Under the pieces are notes generated by a model. That model saw only the letters and a list, made by a program, of their open reading frames with translations, ran no database searches and was not told the origin of the DNA. The translations under genes were made by a program, and so were the position numbers. A DNA stretch of 64,000 bases, from contig NZ_JARANV010000010.1 in assembly GCF_029889845.1 (NCBI RefSeq), positions 1-64,000 of the forward strand, given 5' to 3'. The stretch's first letter is position 1. Each line of letters begins with the position of its first letter. Source of the DNA: Halomonas sp. 25-S5 (GTDB taxonomy: Bacteria; Pseudomonadota; Gammaproteobacteria; Pseudomonadales; Halomonadaceae). This document shows positions 43,643-51,960 of this stretch, one piece after another.

Positions 43643-44776
43643 ATGCCACTGACCCCCGAGATTCGCTGGATCGATACCCCCCAGGCCCTGGATGCCGCCT
43701 GCGCCGAGGTGGCCTCGGCCGACGTCATTGCCCTGGATACCGAGTTCTTCCGCGAGAGTACCTTCCACCCGGTGCCGGCGCTGATCCAGTTCGCCGCGGG
43801 CGGCCCCGCCTTTCTGGTGGACCCCCTGGAGGTGGCCTGTACCGAGGCCTTCCGGCGCCTGCTCTCGTCGGGACCGCTCAAGCTGCTGCATGCCTCCAGC
43901 GAGGACCTCGAGGTCTTCGCTCACTGGGCCGGCGTGCCGGTCGCGCCGCTGGTGGATACCCAGATCGCCCAGTCGTTGCTCGGCGAGGTGCCCTCCATGG
44001 GCTACCAGAAGCTGGTGGAGACCTGGGTCGGCGAGACCCTGCCCAAGGACGAGACCCGCTCCGACTGGCTCAAGCGCCCGCTTAGCGAGACCCAACGGCT
44101 GTATGCCGCCCTTGATGTGGTCTACCTGCTGGAGGTGTGGCAGCACCAGCGCGAGGCGCTGGAGCATCAGGGGCGACGGGCCTGGGTCGAGGCGGACTGT
44201 GCCGACCTGGTTGCCCTGTCGGCCCGCAGCGACGCCGCCGATGGCCAGTGGTACCGGCGCCATCGCCAGCTGTGGCGGCTCTCGCCGCGTCAGGTGGAGG
44301 CCTATCGACGCCTGACCCGCTGGCGCGAGGGAGAGGCCCGGCGCCGCGATGTGCCACGGGGCTGGTTGGTGCCCGACCGGCTGCTCTACGCCATCGCCGA
44401 GCAGCTACCGGAGAACCGCTTCGAGCTGGCCCGGGTCGAAGACCTCAAGCCGCCGCTGGTCAAGCGTGAGGGTGACGACTTGCTCAGGCTGGTCCGTGAG
44501 GCGCTGCACGTCGACGAGAGCGAGCTGCCGCCGGCACCGCTCTCGCCGATGGCCCCCGCGTTCAAGCAGCGCCTCAAGGCGCTGAAGAAAGTGGTGAATG
44601 CCGAGGCACAGGCGCTCGGCGTGGCGCCGGAGGTGCTGCTGAAGCGCCGTGACCTGGAGGCCCTGGTGGGCGCCGACCTCACGGGCCAGCCGTTGCCGCT
44701 ACCCGGGAGCTGGCGCGGCGACCGACTGAATGCAGGCCTGACGGTGGCCCTCGAGGAGCTATCCGATGAGCGATGA
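43643..44776 (+). CDS. rnd: Ribonuclease D
   Basis: 377-residue 3'-5' exoribonuclease that trims tRNA and other small RNAs. DEDD metal-site motifs are visible: ALDTEFFRE, ASSEDLEVF and AALDVVYLLEV. An HRDC domain (RRLTRWREGEARRRDVPRGWL) follows. ATG 43643 (MPLTPEIRW) is favoured; GTG 43613, overlapping the recR stop, is an alternative. It overlaps ycgL by 11 bases. Confidence 0.94.
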   Translation: MPLTPEIRWIDTPQALDAACAEVASADVIALDTEFFRESTFHPVPALIQFAAGGPAFLVDPLEVACTEAFRRLLSSGPLKLLHASSEDLEVFAHWAGVPVAPLVDTQIAQSLLGEVPSMGYQKLVETWVGETLPKDETRSDWLKRPLSETQRLYAALDVVYLLEVWQHQREALEHQGRRAWVEADCADLVALSARSDAADGQWYRRHRQLWRLSPRQVEAYRRLTRWREGEARRRDVPRGWLVPDRLLYAIAEQLPENRFELARVEDLKPPLVKREGDDLLRLVREALHVDESELPPAPLSPMAPAFKQRLKALKKVVNAEAQALGVAPEVLLKRRDLEALVGADLTGQPLPLPGSWRGDRLNAGLTVALEELSDER

Positions 44777-45077
44777 CCGCATGCGCGGTGACAAGCTGCT
44801 GTGCGAGGTCTTCAAGAGTTCGCTCCAGGAGCAGATGTATCTTTACGTGGACAAGCGCCAAGGCCTCGTGGAGGTGCCCCAGGCCCTGCTCGAGCGGTTC
44901 GGCAAGCCGCTGCCGGCCATGACGCTGATCCTCACCCCCGAGAAATCCTTGGGACTGGCCAGGGCCACGGACGTCATGGCCGCCATCCTCGAGAAGGGCT
45001 ACTACCTGCAGATGCCGCCGGCCAAGGAGGACTACCTGATGGACCTCTATCGCACCCCCACCGAGGCGAGGTACTAG
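44766..45077 (+). CDS. ycgL: YcgL domain protein
   Basis: 103-residue protein of the YcgL family: CEVFKSSLQEQMYLYVDKR, then LLERFGKP and LTPEKSLGLARATDVMAAI near the middle. The family is common in gammaproteobacteria and is usually found with rnd and ycgN, as here, but its function is unknown. It overlaps rnd, so it is translationally coupled. Confidence 0.92.
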   Translation: MSDDRMRGDKLLCEVFKSSLQEQMYLYVDKRQGLVEVPQALLERFGKPLPAMTLILTPEKSLGLARATDVMAAILEKGYYLQMPPAKEDYLMDLYRTPTEARY

Positions 45078-45083
45078 TTTAAC

Positions 45084-45194
45084 GCGCCCGACCCCGCGCG
45101 AAACGCATCGGATCGCGCCCGGCCCCGCGCGAAACGCACTGGATCACGCCCGACGCTGCGTGCAACCCGTTCATCGCGCCTGACGCCGCGCAGG
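45084..45194 (+). repeat. 31-nt imperfect tandem repeat before ycgN
   Basis: Two almost identical 31-nt units (45084-45114 and 45115-45145) beginning GCGCCCG and containing GCGCGAAACGCA are followed by a diverged third unit (45146-45175) and a partial fourth (45176-45194). They fill the whole gap between ycgL and ycgN, ending just at the ribosome binding site of ycgN. No hairpin stands out. Confidence 0.75.
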
Positions 45195-45201
45195 AGAGAC
45201 C

Positions 45202-45651
45202 ATGAGAGACCGGTTCTGGGAGCGCTTCGACCTGGAGGAACTCACCGACGAGGAGTGGGAAGCGCTCTGTGACGGCTGTGGCCAGTGCTGCCTGCTCAAG
45301 TTCCAGGACGAGGAATCCGGCGACCTGGCGGTGCTCAACGTCGCCTGCGAGCTGCTGGATATCCACAGCTGTCGCTGCAGTGACTACGCCCATCGCTTCG
45401 CGAGAGTACCCGATTGCACGCAACTGACCCCCGAGCGCATCGACGATTTCCGCTGGCTGCCGAGGTCCTGTGCCTACCGACGGGTGGCGGAAGGGCGCAA
45501 GCTCGCCGCCTGGCATCCGCTGATCGCCGGCGGCCCGGCGCGCATGCACCGCAAGGGCATCAGTGTGCGCAGCTTCGCGGTCTCGCAGCGCGAGGTTCCC
45601 GATGAGGAGCTCGAGGAGCACATCATCGCCATCCTGCCCATCGATGCCTGA
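45202..45651 (+). CDS. ycgN: YcgN family cysteine-cluster protein (UPF0260)
   Basis: 149 residues with the clustered cysteines CDGCGQCC (about 23-30) and further cysteines at HSCRCSDY, VPDCTQL and RSCAYRR, a pattern suggesting a bound metal or iron-sulfur cluster. Function not established. AGGAGA lies six bases upstream of ATG 45202. It is the third member of the conserved rnd-ycgL-ycgN group. Confidence 0.92.
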   Translation: MRDRFWERFDLEELTDEEWEALCDGCGQCCLLKFQDEESGDLAVLNVACELLDIHSCRCSDYAHRFARVPDCTQLTPERIDDFRWLPRSCAYRRVAEGRKLAAWHPLIAGGPARMHRKGISVRSFAVSQREVPDEELEEHIIAILPIDA

Positions 45652-45874
45652 TATGACGCGGCTCGTCAGCCGATCTCGCGACGTATGAGACCCCTCGTAC
45701 CCAGGTAGGTATTCCGATTCACCCTTCTGTGACAGCTGTTTCATGTCTCCGTCCTATGGCGCAGTTCATGGGCGGCTACGATGCTTTGCTGTGTGTAACA
45801 GAATGTTGGTCACGGTCACGGCGAATGTGACGGGTAACGCCCGGGAGCATGGGATAACGCAGAGGGGAAGAATC

Positions 45875-46471
45875 ATGAAAGGCTTCAGGAAGCTTACGCT
45901 GGTGGTGGCGATGGGGGCCCTGGCCTCAACCGTCGCGTCGGCACAGTCGTCTCCATGGGGAACGGATCCGCTCAGCAACGACGAACTGGCCGCGATGTTC
46001 AACGACCTCCTGTACGAGGGCAGGGTGCTTGACGATCAGGAGATGGAGCAACTGTTGGCGTGGCTGCCGACACGGCAGAGCCCCGAGGAGTTGTTGCTGC
46101 TTTATCCCCCCGGGGCCGGTAATGACGAGAGTGGTGGCCCCGGCACCGTGGGTGATGGTGGCTCTGCGCCCGTGGCCGGTGGCGGGACCGGTGGCGATGA
46201 CGGCGGCGGCGATGATGGCGGCGGCGATGATGGCGGCGGCGATGATGGCGGCGGCGATGATGGCGGCGGCGATGATGGCGGCGGCGATGATGGCGGTGGT
46301 TCCGGTGATTCCGGCGGCGGTGCTGGCGGTGATTCCGGTGGCGGCGCTGGTGGTGATTCCGGCGGTGGCGCCGGTGGTGGCGCCGGTGGTGGTGCTGGTG
46401 GTGGCGCCGGTGGTGGTGCTGGTGGTGGCGCCGGTGGTGGTGCTGGCGGTGGTGCCGGCGGTGGTAGCTGA
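45875..46471 (+). CDS. Secreted protein with Asp/Gly and Gly/Ala repeats
   Basis: 198 residues. A signal peptide (MKGFRKLTLVVAMGALASTV, cleavage near ASA-QS) is followed by an ordinary domain of about 65 residues (SNDELAAMFNDLLYEGRVLD and EMEQLLAWLPTRQSPEELL). A low-complexity tail then follows: seven DDGGG units, three GDSGGGAG units, then GGGA repeats to the end. The Asp-rich units could bind calcium or other cations. AGAGGGGAAG is a good ribosome binding site for ATG 45875. I know no family; a strong terminator follows, so it is a single-gene unit. Confidence 0.7.
   Translation: MKGFRKLTLVVAMGALASTVASAQSSPWGTDPLSNDELAAMFNDLLYEGRVLDDQEMEQLLAWLPTRQSPEELLLLYPPGAGNDESGGPGTVGDGGSAPVAGGGTGGDDGGGDDGGGDDGGGDDGGGDDGGGDDGGGDDGGGSGDSGGGAGGDSGGGAGGDSGGGAGGGAGGGAGGGAGGGAGGGAGGGAGGGAGGGS
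46196..46300 (+). repeat. 15-nt tandem repeat inside the Asp/Gly protein gene (seven units)
   Basis: Seven consecutive units of GATGATGGCGGCGGC or one-to-two-base variants, in frame, encoding DDGGG. Near-perfect DNA identity in the inner five copies suggests recent expansion. In-frame units mean copy-number changes lengthen or shorten the protein without a frameshift. A region of 24-nt and then 12-nt related units follows to 46470. Confidence 0.9.
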
Positions 46472-46497
46472 CGCGTCTCCATCCATTCAGTACGTAA

Positions 46498-46525
46498 GGG
46501 ACCCGGCATCGGCCGGGTCCCCTTG
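46498..46525 (+). terminator. Terminator after the Asp/Gly-repeat gene
   Basis: GGGACCCGGC pairs with GCCGGGTCCC around a short ATCG loop (46498-46520), followed by CCTTGT. It separates this gene from the convergent oligopeptidase gene. Confidence 0.75.
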
Positions 46526-46549
46526 TATCAGCAGATCAGGAGCAGCAGA

Positions 46550-48700
46550 TCAGGCGTCTCTGCCCTCGAGCCCGAGCGCCCAGAGGATGAAGGCATCCTG
46601 GCGAGCGTTATCGTGCCAGGCCTTGAAGCGTCCCGAGGCCCCGCCATGGCCGGCGGCCATGTCGGTACGCAGGAGGATGGGGCGGCCTTCCGTCGGGCGG
46701 CGATCCGCGGGGCGGTCAGCCGCAGGATGGCCTTTACCGGCCTGGTCGCGGCCCAGTTCCTTGAGGCGGGCATAGAGCTTGGCAGGCTCCCAGTACGGCA
46801 CCCGGGTGTCGTGCCAACTGCCCTGCAGGAATACTGCCGGCCAGGGCTGTGCCGAGAGGTTGTCCAGCGGTGAGTAGTTGCCGATGCGCCGTCGTGCCTC
46901 GGGTTCGCGGGGGTCGCCCCATTCGGTGTATTCCGCGGTGGTGAGAGGCAGGTCGGGGTTCTCCATGGTGCGCAGCACGTCGACGAAGGGCACGTCGAGG
47001 ACGGCGGCACAGAAGGCCTCCGGAGCCAGGTTGAGGCTGGCGCTGACCAGCAGCCCCCCGGCACTGGCGCCATAGGCCGCAATGCGTTCGCCATCGCTGA
47101 AGCCCTTCTCGACCAGGGCGTCGCGGGCGGCGAGGAAGTCGTGGAAGCTGTTTGCCTTGTGCTCGAGCTTGCCGGCCAGGTACCAGGGCTCGCCGCGATC
47201 GCCGCCGCCGCGCACATGCGCTACGGCGAACGCCGCGCCGCGTGCCAGCAGTTCCAGCCGGGCGACCGAGAACCAGGGATCGAGCACCTCGCCATAGGCA
47301 CCGTAGCCATACAGCAGAGTGGGCAGCGGGTGGCCGGCCAGGTCCGCACGCATCATCACCGAAACGGGGACCCGTTCACCGTCGTGCGAGGTCGCCCAGA
47401 GCCGTTCGCAGACCAGCTGCTCGGGCCTCAGGTCGCCGTGGATGGGCTGCTGCTTGAGGAGGCGCCGCTGGCCGCTGTCGAGGTCATGCTCGAGCCAGGT
47501 CACCGGCAGAGTGAAGGACTCCTCGCGCAGTCGCAGGCGGCGGGTATCGAAGTGGGGTGTGTCGCCCAGTACCAGGCTGCAGGGCAACTCCGGCAGTGGC
47601 AGCCGTTCGTCGCGGGTGATGGTGTGGTCGGCATCCAGCTCGAGGACGCGCAGGTGCACCTGGGCCTCGTGGTGGTCGCGTTCGGTGATCACCAGCCCCC
47701 AGTCGAAGGCGTCGACCCCCTCCAGGGTGTCATCGTCGCGCTGGGCGATCAGCGGCTGCCAGTCGCTCGCGGGGTCGGCCTCGCCCAGCCGCTGCTCGGC
47801 CATCACGTCCAGCCGGAAATGGGTGGCCTCGCGGTTGTGCAGCACATAGAAGTGGCCCGGGCGGTGGTCCAGGGCGTACTCCACTCCGCTTTGCCGGGGG
47901 CGGAAGCAGTGCGGCGCGGTAGCCGGCGCTCGGGCGGGGATCAGGTGGCTCTCGCTGGTGTCCTTGGAGGCGCTCTCCAGGACCAGCCACTCGCGGGAGC
48001 GGGTCATGCCGAGTCCCAGCCAGAACTCCGGGTCCTCCTCGCGCAGCACCAGCACCGGCTCGCCGGCCCTGTCATCCTCCAGCGGCAGGCGCCAGATGCT
48101 CTCAGGGCGCTGGGTGGCGTCATAGCGGGTGAAGAGCAGGGTGGCGTTATCCTCGGCCCAGCCGATCTCGGGGCCGATCTCCTCGAGCAGCACCCTGGGT
48201 TCACCGCCGGGCAGGTGCTTGAGATAGAGCCTGTAGGTCTCATCGCCGCGGGTGTCCTCGGTCCAGGCCAGCCAGGCCTCGTCCGGGGAGAGGGCCATGT
48301 CGCCCACCTCGAGGAAGTCGTGCTCGCTGGCCCTGGCCTGCAGGTCGAGGAAGCACTGCGTGGCATCGGGGTCGCCATTGGGATGGCGCCACCAGACCGG
48401 ATAGTCGGCGTCTACCGCCGTCTCGCTCCACACCGTGTAGTGATCCAGCGGCGTCCTCAGCCCGTGCACGGCGAGTTCGCGGCGGGCCAGGTGGCCGTGG
48501 TAGAGGCGCTCGACCAGGTCGTCGAGGGGGGCGAACCAGCGGCGCGACTCCTGGTTGGCGGCCTCCAGGAAGTCGCTGACCGTTGGATCATCGCGGTTCT
48601 CCAGCCAGTGCCATGCCGGGTCGTCGGCGTGGCGCAAGCGGGTGACGGGGTCATCGGCAGGCGTCTCGGGGGCCTGGTCACGTGGCGGCTGTGCTTTCAT
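46550..48700 (-). CDS. ptrB: Oligopeptidase B (prolyl oligopeptidase family S9A)
   Basis: 716-residue serine peptidase with an N-terminal seven-bladed propeller (about 80-420) and a C-terminal hydrolase domain. Nucleophile Ser in YGASAGG, Asp in WHDTRV and His in MAAGHGGASG form the triad, and RGGGDRGEPWY is an S9A signature. Substrates are small peptides cut after Lys or Arg. An extra Arg/Pro/Gly-rich loop (about GKGHPAADRPADRRPTEG) lies between the Asp and His motifs and is not typical of E. coli PtrB. Confidence 0.95.
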   Translation of the reverse strand: MKAQPPRDQAPETPADDPVTRLRHADDPAWHWLENRDDPTVSDFLEAANQESRRWFAPLDDLVERLYHGHLARRELAVHGLRTPLDHYTVWSETAVDADYPVWWRHPNGDPDATQCFLDLQARASEHDFLEVGDMALSPDEAWLAWTEDTRGDETYRLYLKHLPGGEPRVLLEEIGPEIGWAEDNATLLFTRYDATQRPESIWRLPLEDDRAGEPVLVLREEDPEFWLGLGMTRSREWLVLESASKDTSESHLIPARAPATAPHCFRPRQSGVEYALDHRPGHFYVLHNREATHFRLDVMAEQRLGEADPASDWQPLIAQRDDDTLEGVDAFDWGLVITERDHHEAQVHLRVLELDADHTITRDERLPLPELPCSLVLGDTPHFDTRRLRLREESFTLPVTWLEHDLDSGQRRLLKQQPIHGDLRPEQLVCERLWATSHDGERVPVSVMMRADLAGHPLPTLLYGYGAYGEVLDPWFSVARLELLARGAAFAVAHVRGGGDRGEPWYLAGKLEHKANSFHDFLAARDALVEKGFSDGERIAAYGASAGGLLVSASLNLAPEAFCAAVLDVPFVDVLRTMENPDLPLTTAEYTEWGDPREPEARRRIGNYSPLDNLSAQPWPAVFLQGSWHDTRVPYWEPAKLYARLKELGRDQAGKGHPAADRPADRRPTEGRPILLRTDMAAGHGGASGRFKAWHDNARQDAFILWALGLEGRDA

Positions 48701-48771
48701 TGCGCGAGATGTACCATACTCAGTGTATTTTCAAGAACGTGCGTCGTGGACGCACAGGTCGCGAGGTGGTG

Positions 48772-49218
48772 ATGCTGATTTCGGATTCGATATCCCTACT
48801 ATGGCTGGTCTATGTCGTGTTGTCGCTGGTGGTGCTGCTGACTGGCTACTTGGGACTGGCCTTCCTGCCGCGGTTGCCGCGGCTGGTGATCACCTGGCTG
48901 GTGGCCGGTGTGATGTGGACGCCGGCCCATTTCCGCCTGCCGCTGCTGGAGGAAGGCGAGTTCTACTCCGGCTTCGCCCCGGCGGTGGTGGTGGCGGCCG
49001 TGGCCTTCCTCGAGCGCAACGGCGCGGCCCTCATGCCGGCTACCCTGCTGGTCGCGGTGGGGGCCGGGCTGGGGGTCCTGGTGGGGCTGCTGTTGTGGTG
49101 GCGTGGCCGTCATCGCGACACCCTCGATGACGATGACTACGTGGACATGCATGACGAGGCGCCCGCCGGCCCCCGCCGCGGTGGCCGGGGCCAGCGCCAG
49201 GAGCCGATGATCGGCTAA
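48772..49218 (+). CDS. Small integral membrane protein, unknown function
   Basis: 148 residues with three hydrophobic segments (about 6-28, 31-50 and 85-113) and a charged, Asp/Arg-rich cytoplasmic tail (DTLDDDDYVDMHDEAPA, then PRRGGRGQRQ). ATG 48772 has AGGTGG before it. It is followed ten bases later by the vWA gene with an AAGGAG site, so the two are likely co-transcribed. No family recognised. Confidence 0.7.
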   Translation: MLISDSISLLWLVYVVLSLVVLLTGYLGLAFLPRLPRLVITWLVAGVMWTPAHFRLPLLEEGEFYSGFAPAVVVAAVAFLERNGAALMPATLLVAVGAGLGVLVGLLLWWRGRHRDTLDDDDYVDMHDEAPAGPRRGGRGQRQEPMIG

Positions 49219-49227
49219 GGAGCCCCG

Positions 49228-51078
49228 ATGGGCGGGTATGGCATGGAAAGGCCCGTTGGCCGGCTGACCTGGATGCTGGCAATCGGCGGTGCCCTGTGGC
49301 TGTGGGCGAGCCAGGCGCCGGCACAGGTCGGCGAGGAGGAGCGGCCGGACGTCCGGGTGGTGGTCGATGTCTCCGGCAGCATGAAGGAAAACGATCCCGA
49401 TCGCCTGGCGCTCAGTGCCCTGGACATGCTGGTGGCGCTGCTGCCCAACGGCGCCACGGCGGGCGTCTGGACCTTCGGTGAGACGGTCGACAACCCCCTG
49501 CCGCTGGGCGAGGTGGATGCGGCCTGGCGCGAACGGGCCCTGGCCCTGCCTCCGGCCCTGCAGGACTACCAGCAGTACACCGATATCGAGGTGGCCCTTC
49601 GCGAGGCGGCAAGGGCCGAGGCCAACGGCTGGCGCCACCTGGTGCTGCTCACCGATGGCGTGATCGATCTGTCACCGGCCCGGGGGGCCAAGCCCGAGGT
49701 CGACGAAGCCTCGCGCGAGCGCCTGGTGGACGAACTGGCCGCCGAACTGGCCGATCAGGGCGTGGCCATCCATGCCATCGCCTTCTCCGACGAGGCCGAC
49801 CTGGCCCTGGTGGAGCGGCTGGCCCAGTCCACCGGGGGGCTGGCGGCGCTCGCGGAGAACCCCGAGAGCCTGCTGGGCGCCTTCCTCGACATCATCGAGC
49901 GTATCTTCCCCGCCGACCAGGTGCCGCTGGAGGAGAGGCGCTTCGTCATCGACGATGACGTGGAAAACTTCTCGGCACTGGTCTTCCACGCGCCCGACGA
50001 TGCCCCCCTGACCTTGGTCGCGCCGGACGGCACGCGCTACCGGGCCGACGAGGCGCCGGACGACATTCGCTGGCAGGTGGAGCCTCGCTTCGACCTGATC
50101 CGGGTGCCCGATCCCCAGGTCGGCGAGTGGCGTCTCGAGGGGCCGGTGGGCGAGGGCAGTCGCATCAACGTCGCCTCCCCACTTCACCTGCGGCTCGCCG
50201 ATCTGCCGACCACCCTCTATCTGGGCTTCGAAGTCCCGGTCCAGGCCTGGGTGGAGCGCGATGGTGACCCCCTCGGCGAGGAAGGCGAGGAACTCACCCT
50301 CTCGGTCTTGCTGCAGGACGCGGAGGGCAAGGCACAGTCCCGGATCACCTTGCAGGCCGAGGCGGGGCGCTTCCTTGGCCGCCTGCCGGCGCCGGCGCTG
50401 ACCGGCAATGCGCGTCTGGTGATCCGTGCCGAGGGGGAGAGGTTTCACCGCCAGCGGGTGCAGGCGGTGAACGTGCTGCCGGCCATCGGGGCGGTGCATC
50501 GGCCCCGGCAGGGTCGGGTGGTGCTGGCCGCCGAGCATCCCCGGCTGAATCGCGACAACACCGAGATCCATGGCGAGCTGCAGGGAGAACGTCTCGAGGC
50601 CCGGGCGGTCGGGGCCTCGCGCTGGCATCTCGACCTGCCCGAGCTCGACGAGGAACTGAGCCAGCCACTGCTGCTCACGGCCACCCTCGAGCTGGATGGC
50701 GAGACCCGCGAGCTGGCCCTGCCGCGCCTGATACTCAACCCCGAAGGCCGCATCGGCATCGACCTGGCGGACGTAACCGGGCCGACCCTCGGGACCGAAC
50801 GCGTCGAGAACGGGGAGCGCAGCGATTCCCCTCTGCCGCCCCCCGAGACCTCGGCCGACCGCTTCGTCGCCTGGGTCAATCGCCTGCCCGGACAGGCGCG
50901 TGATCTCTGGCAGGCGGGAGTGCCGGGCCTGCAGCGGCAGTGGGAGGCGCATCGCCATGATCCGCTTCTGTGGGCGGCCGTGGCGCTGGTGGTGGTGCTG
51001 TGGCTGGTGTTGGTGATCGGCCTGATCCGGCGTCGCCGCGTGCGACGCCCCGTACGCCGGGAGGAACCCCATGTGTGA
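49228..51078 (+). CDS. vWA-domain membrane protein
   Basis: 616 residues: signal sequence (about 1-32), a von Willebrand A domain (about 40-230) with the metal-site motif DVSGSMKEN and later LLTDGVIDLS, beta-rich extracytoplasmic domains (about 230-560), and one C-terminal membrane helix with a basic tail (VVVLWLVLVIGLIRRRRVRR). The layout fits the TIGR03503-type conserved proteins. It probably sits in the inner membrane with a periplasmic adhesion or assembly domain. It overlaps the amidotransferase gene by eight bases. Confidence 0.85.
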   Translation: MGGYGMERPVGRLTWMLAIGGALWLWASQAPAQVGEEERPDVRVVVDVSGSMKENDPDRLALSALDMLVALLPNGATAGVWTFGETVDNPLPLGEVDAAWRERALALPPALQDYQQYTDIEVALREAARAEANGWRHLVLLTDGVIDLSPARGAKPEVDEASRERLVDELAAELADQGVAIHAIAFSDEADLALVERLAQSTGGLAALAENPESLLGAFLDIIERIFPADQVPLEERRFVIDDDVENFSALVFHAPDDAPLTLVAPDGTRYRADEAPDDIRWQVEPRFDLIRVPDPQVGEWRLEGPVGEGSRINVASPLHLRLADLPTTLYLGFEVPVQAWVERDGDPLGEEGEELTLSVLLQDAEGKAQSRITLQAEAGRFLGRLPAPALTGNARLVIRAEGERFHRQRVQAVNVLPAIGAVHRPRQGRVVLAAEHPRLNRDNTEIHGELQGERLEARAVGASRWHLDLPELDEELSQPLLLTATLELDGETRELALPRLILNPEGRIGIDLADVTGPTLGTERVENGERSDSPLPPPETSADRFVAWVNRLPGQARDLWQAGVPGLQRQWEAHRHDPLLWAAVALVVVLWLVLVIGLIRRRRVRRPVRREEPHV

Positions 51079-51859
51079 ATTGCTGGGCATGAGCGCCAAT
51101 GTGCCCACTGACATCTGCTTCAGCTTCACCGGCTTTCTGCACCGTGGCGGGGGGACCGGGCCACACCGTGACGGCTGGGGTATCGCCTTCTACGAGGAGG
51201 GCGGTTATCGGGACTTCCGTGATCCCCACCCCTCGGTGCACTCCCCCATCGCCCGGCTGATCTGCGATTATCCGATCAAGTCGAACATCGTCATCAGTCA
51301 TATCCGGCAGGCCAATGTCGGCCAGGTGCGCCTGGCCAACACCCATCCCTTCGTCCGCGAGATGTGGGGGCGCCCTTGGTGCTATGCCCACAATGGCCAG
51401 CTCGCCGATTGGCAGGCTTTGCCGCACTCCTTCTATCGCTCGGTGGGCAGCACCGACAGCGAGCATGCCTTCTGCTGGCTGCTCGGTGAGCTGCGCGGCG
51501 CCTTTCCTGAACCGCCGGATGATGACGCCCAGCGTCATGCCCTCTGGGGGACCCTGCACGGTCTCTGTGAGCGACTGCGAGGCCTGGGGGTTTTCAATCT
51601 TCTGCTGGCCGATGGCGACTATCTCTACACTTACTGTTCCACCAAGCTGGCCCATATCACGCGGCGGGCGCCCTTCGGCCGGGCAAGCCTCTCGGATGCC
51701 GAGCTGACGGTCAACTTCGCCGAGCACACCACGGCCGACGACGTGGTCTCGGTGATTGCCACCGAGCCGCTCACCGACAACGAGGAGTGGGTGCGCATGG
51801 TACCCGGCGAGCTGCTGGTCTGGCAGGGCGGCGTGATCCAGGCGCGCTTTAAAACGTAG
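51071..51859 (+). CDS. Class II glutamine amidotransferase (YafJ-like)
   Basis: 262-residue protein starting MCELLGMSAN, with the catalytic Cys2 exposed after Met removal. Class II Ntn-hydrolase motifs include the GGGTGPHRDGWGIAFY segment, SHIRQANVG and the oxyanion AHNGQL. It hydrolyses glutamine or another amide; the acceptor in this stand-alone family is unknown. Its start overlaps the end of the vWA gene. Confidence 0.9.
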   Translation: MCELLGMSANVPTDICFSFTGFLHRGGGTGPHRDGWGIAFYEEGGYRDFRDPHPSVHSPIARLICDYPIKSNIVISHIRQANVGQVRLANTHPFVREMWGRPWCYAHNGQLADWQALPHSFYRSVGSTDSEHAFCWLLGELRGAFPEPPDDDAQRHALWGTLHGLCERLRGLGVFNLLLADGDYLYTYCSTKLAHITRRAPFGRASLSDAELTVNFAEHTTADDVVSVIATEPLTDNEEWVRMVPGELLVWQGGVIQARFKT

Positions 51860-51902
51860 GTTTCAATCGGGTGTTTTACAGCCGCAAAGGCGCTGGTATA
51901 AG
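51852..51902 (+). promoter_or_regulatory. Promoter and PsrA-like operator of fadD
   Basis: AAAC-GTAG-GTTTC (51852-51864) matches the known PsrA (fatty-acid-responsive TetR regulator) pattern GAAAC-N4-GTTTC apart from the first base. Just downstream is TTTACA (51875-51880), 16 bases, then TATAAG (51897-51902). An operator next to the -35 would suit repression relieved by acyl-CoA. The operator overlaps the stop codon of the amidotransferase gene. Confidence 0.5.
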
Positions 51903-51960
51903 GTAGGCGCAAAGAACAACAAGCCGGCTGATGACATCAGCCGCAGCGTGGAGACTGCCC

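Noticed and set aside
46196..46470. CRISPR-like or other spaced repeat array
   Set aside because: Repeats are contiguous, in frame and without unique spacers; they encode a low-complexity protein tail.
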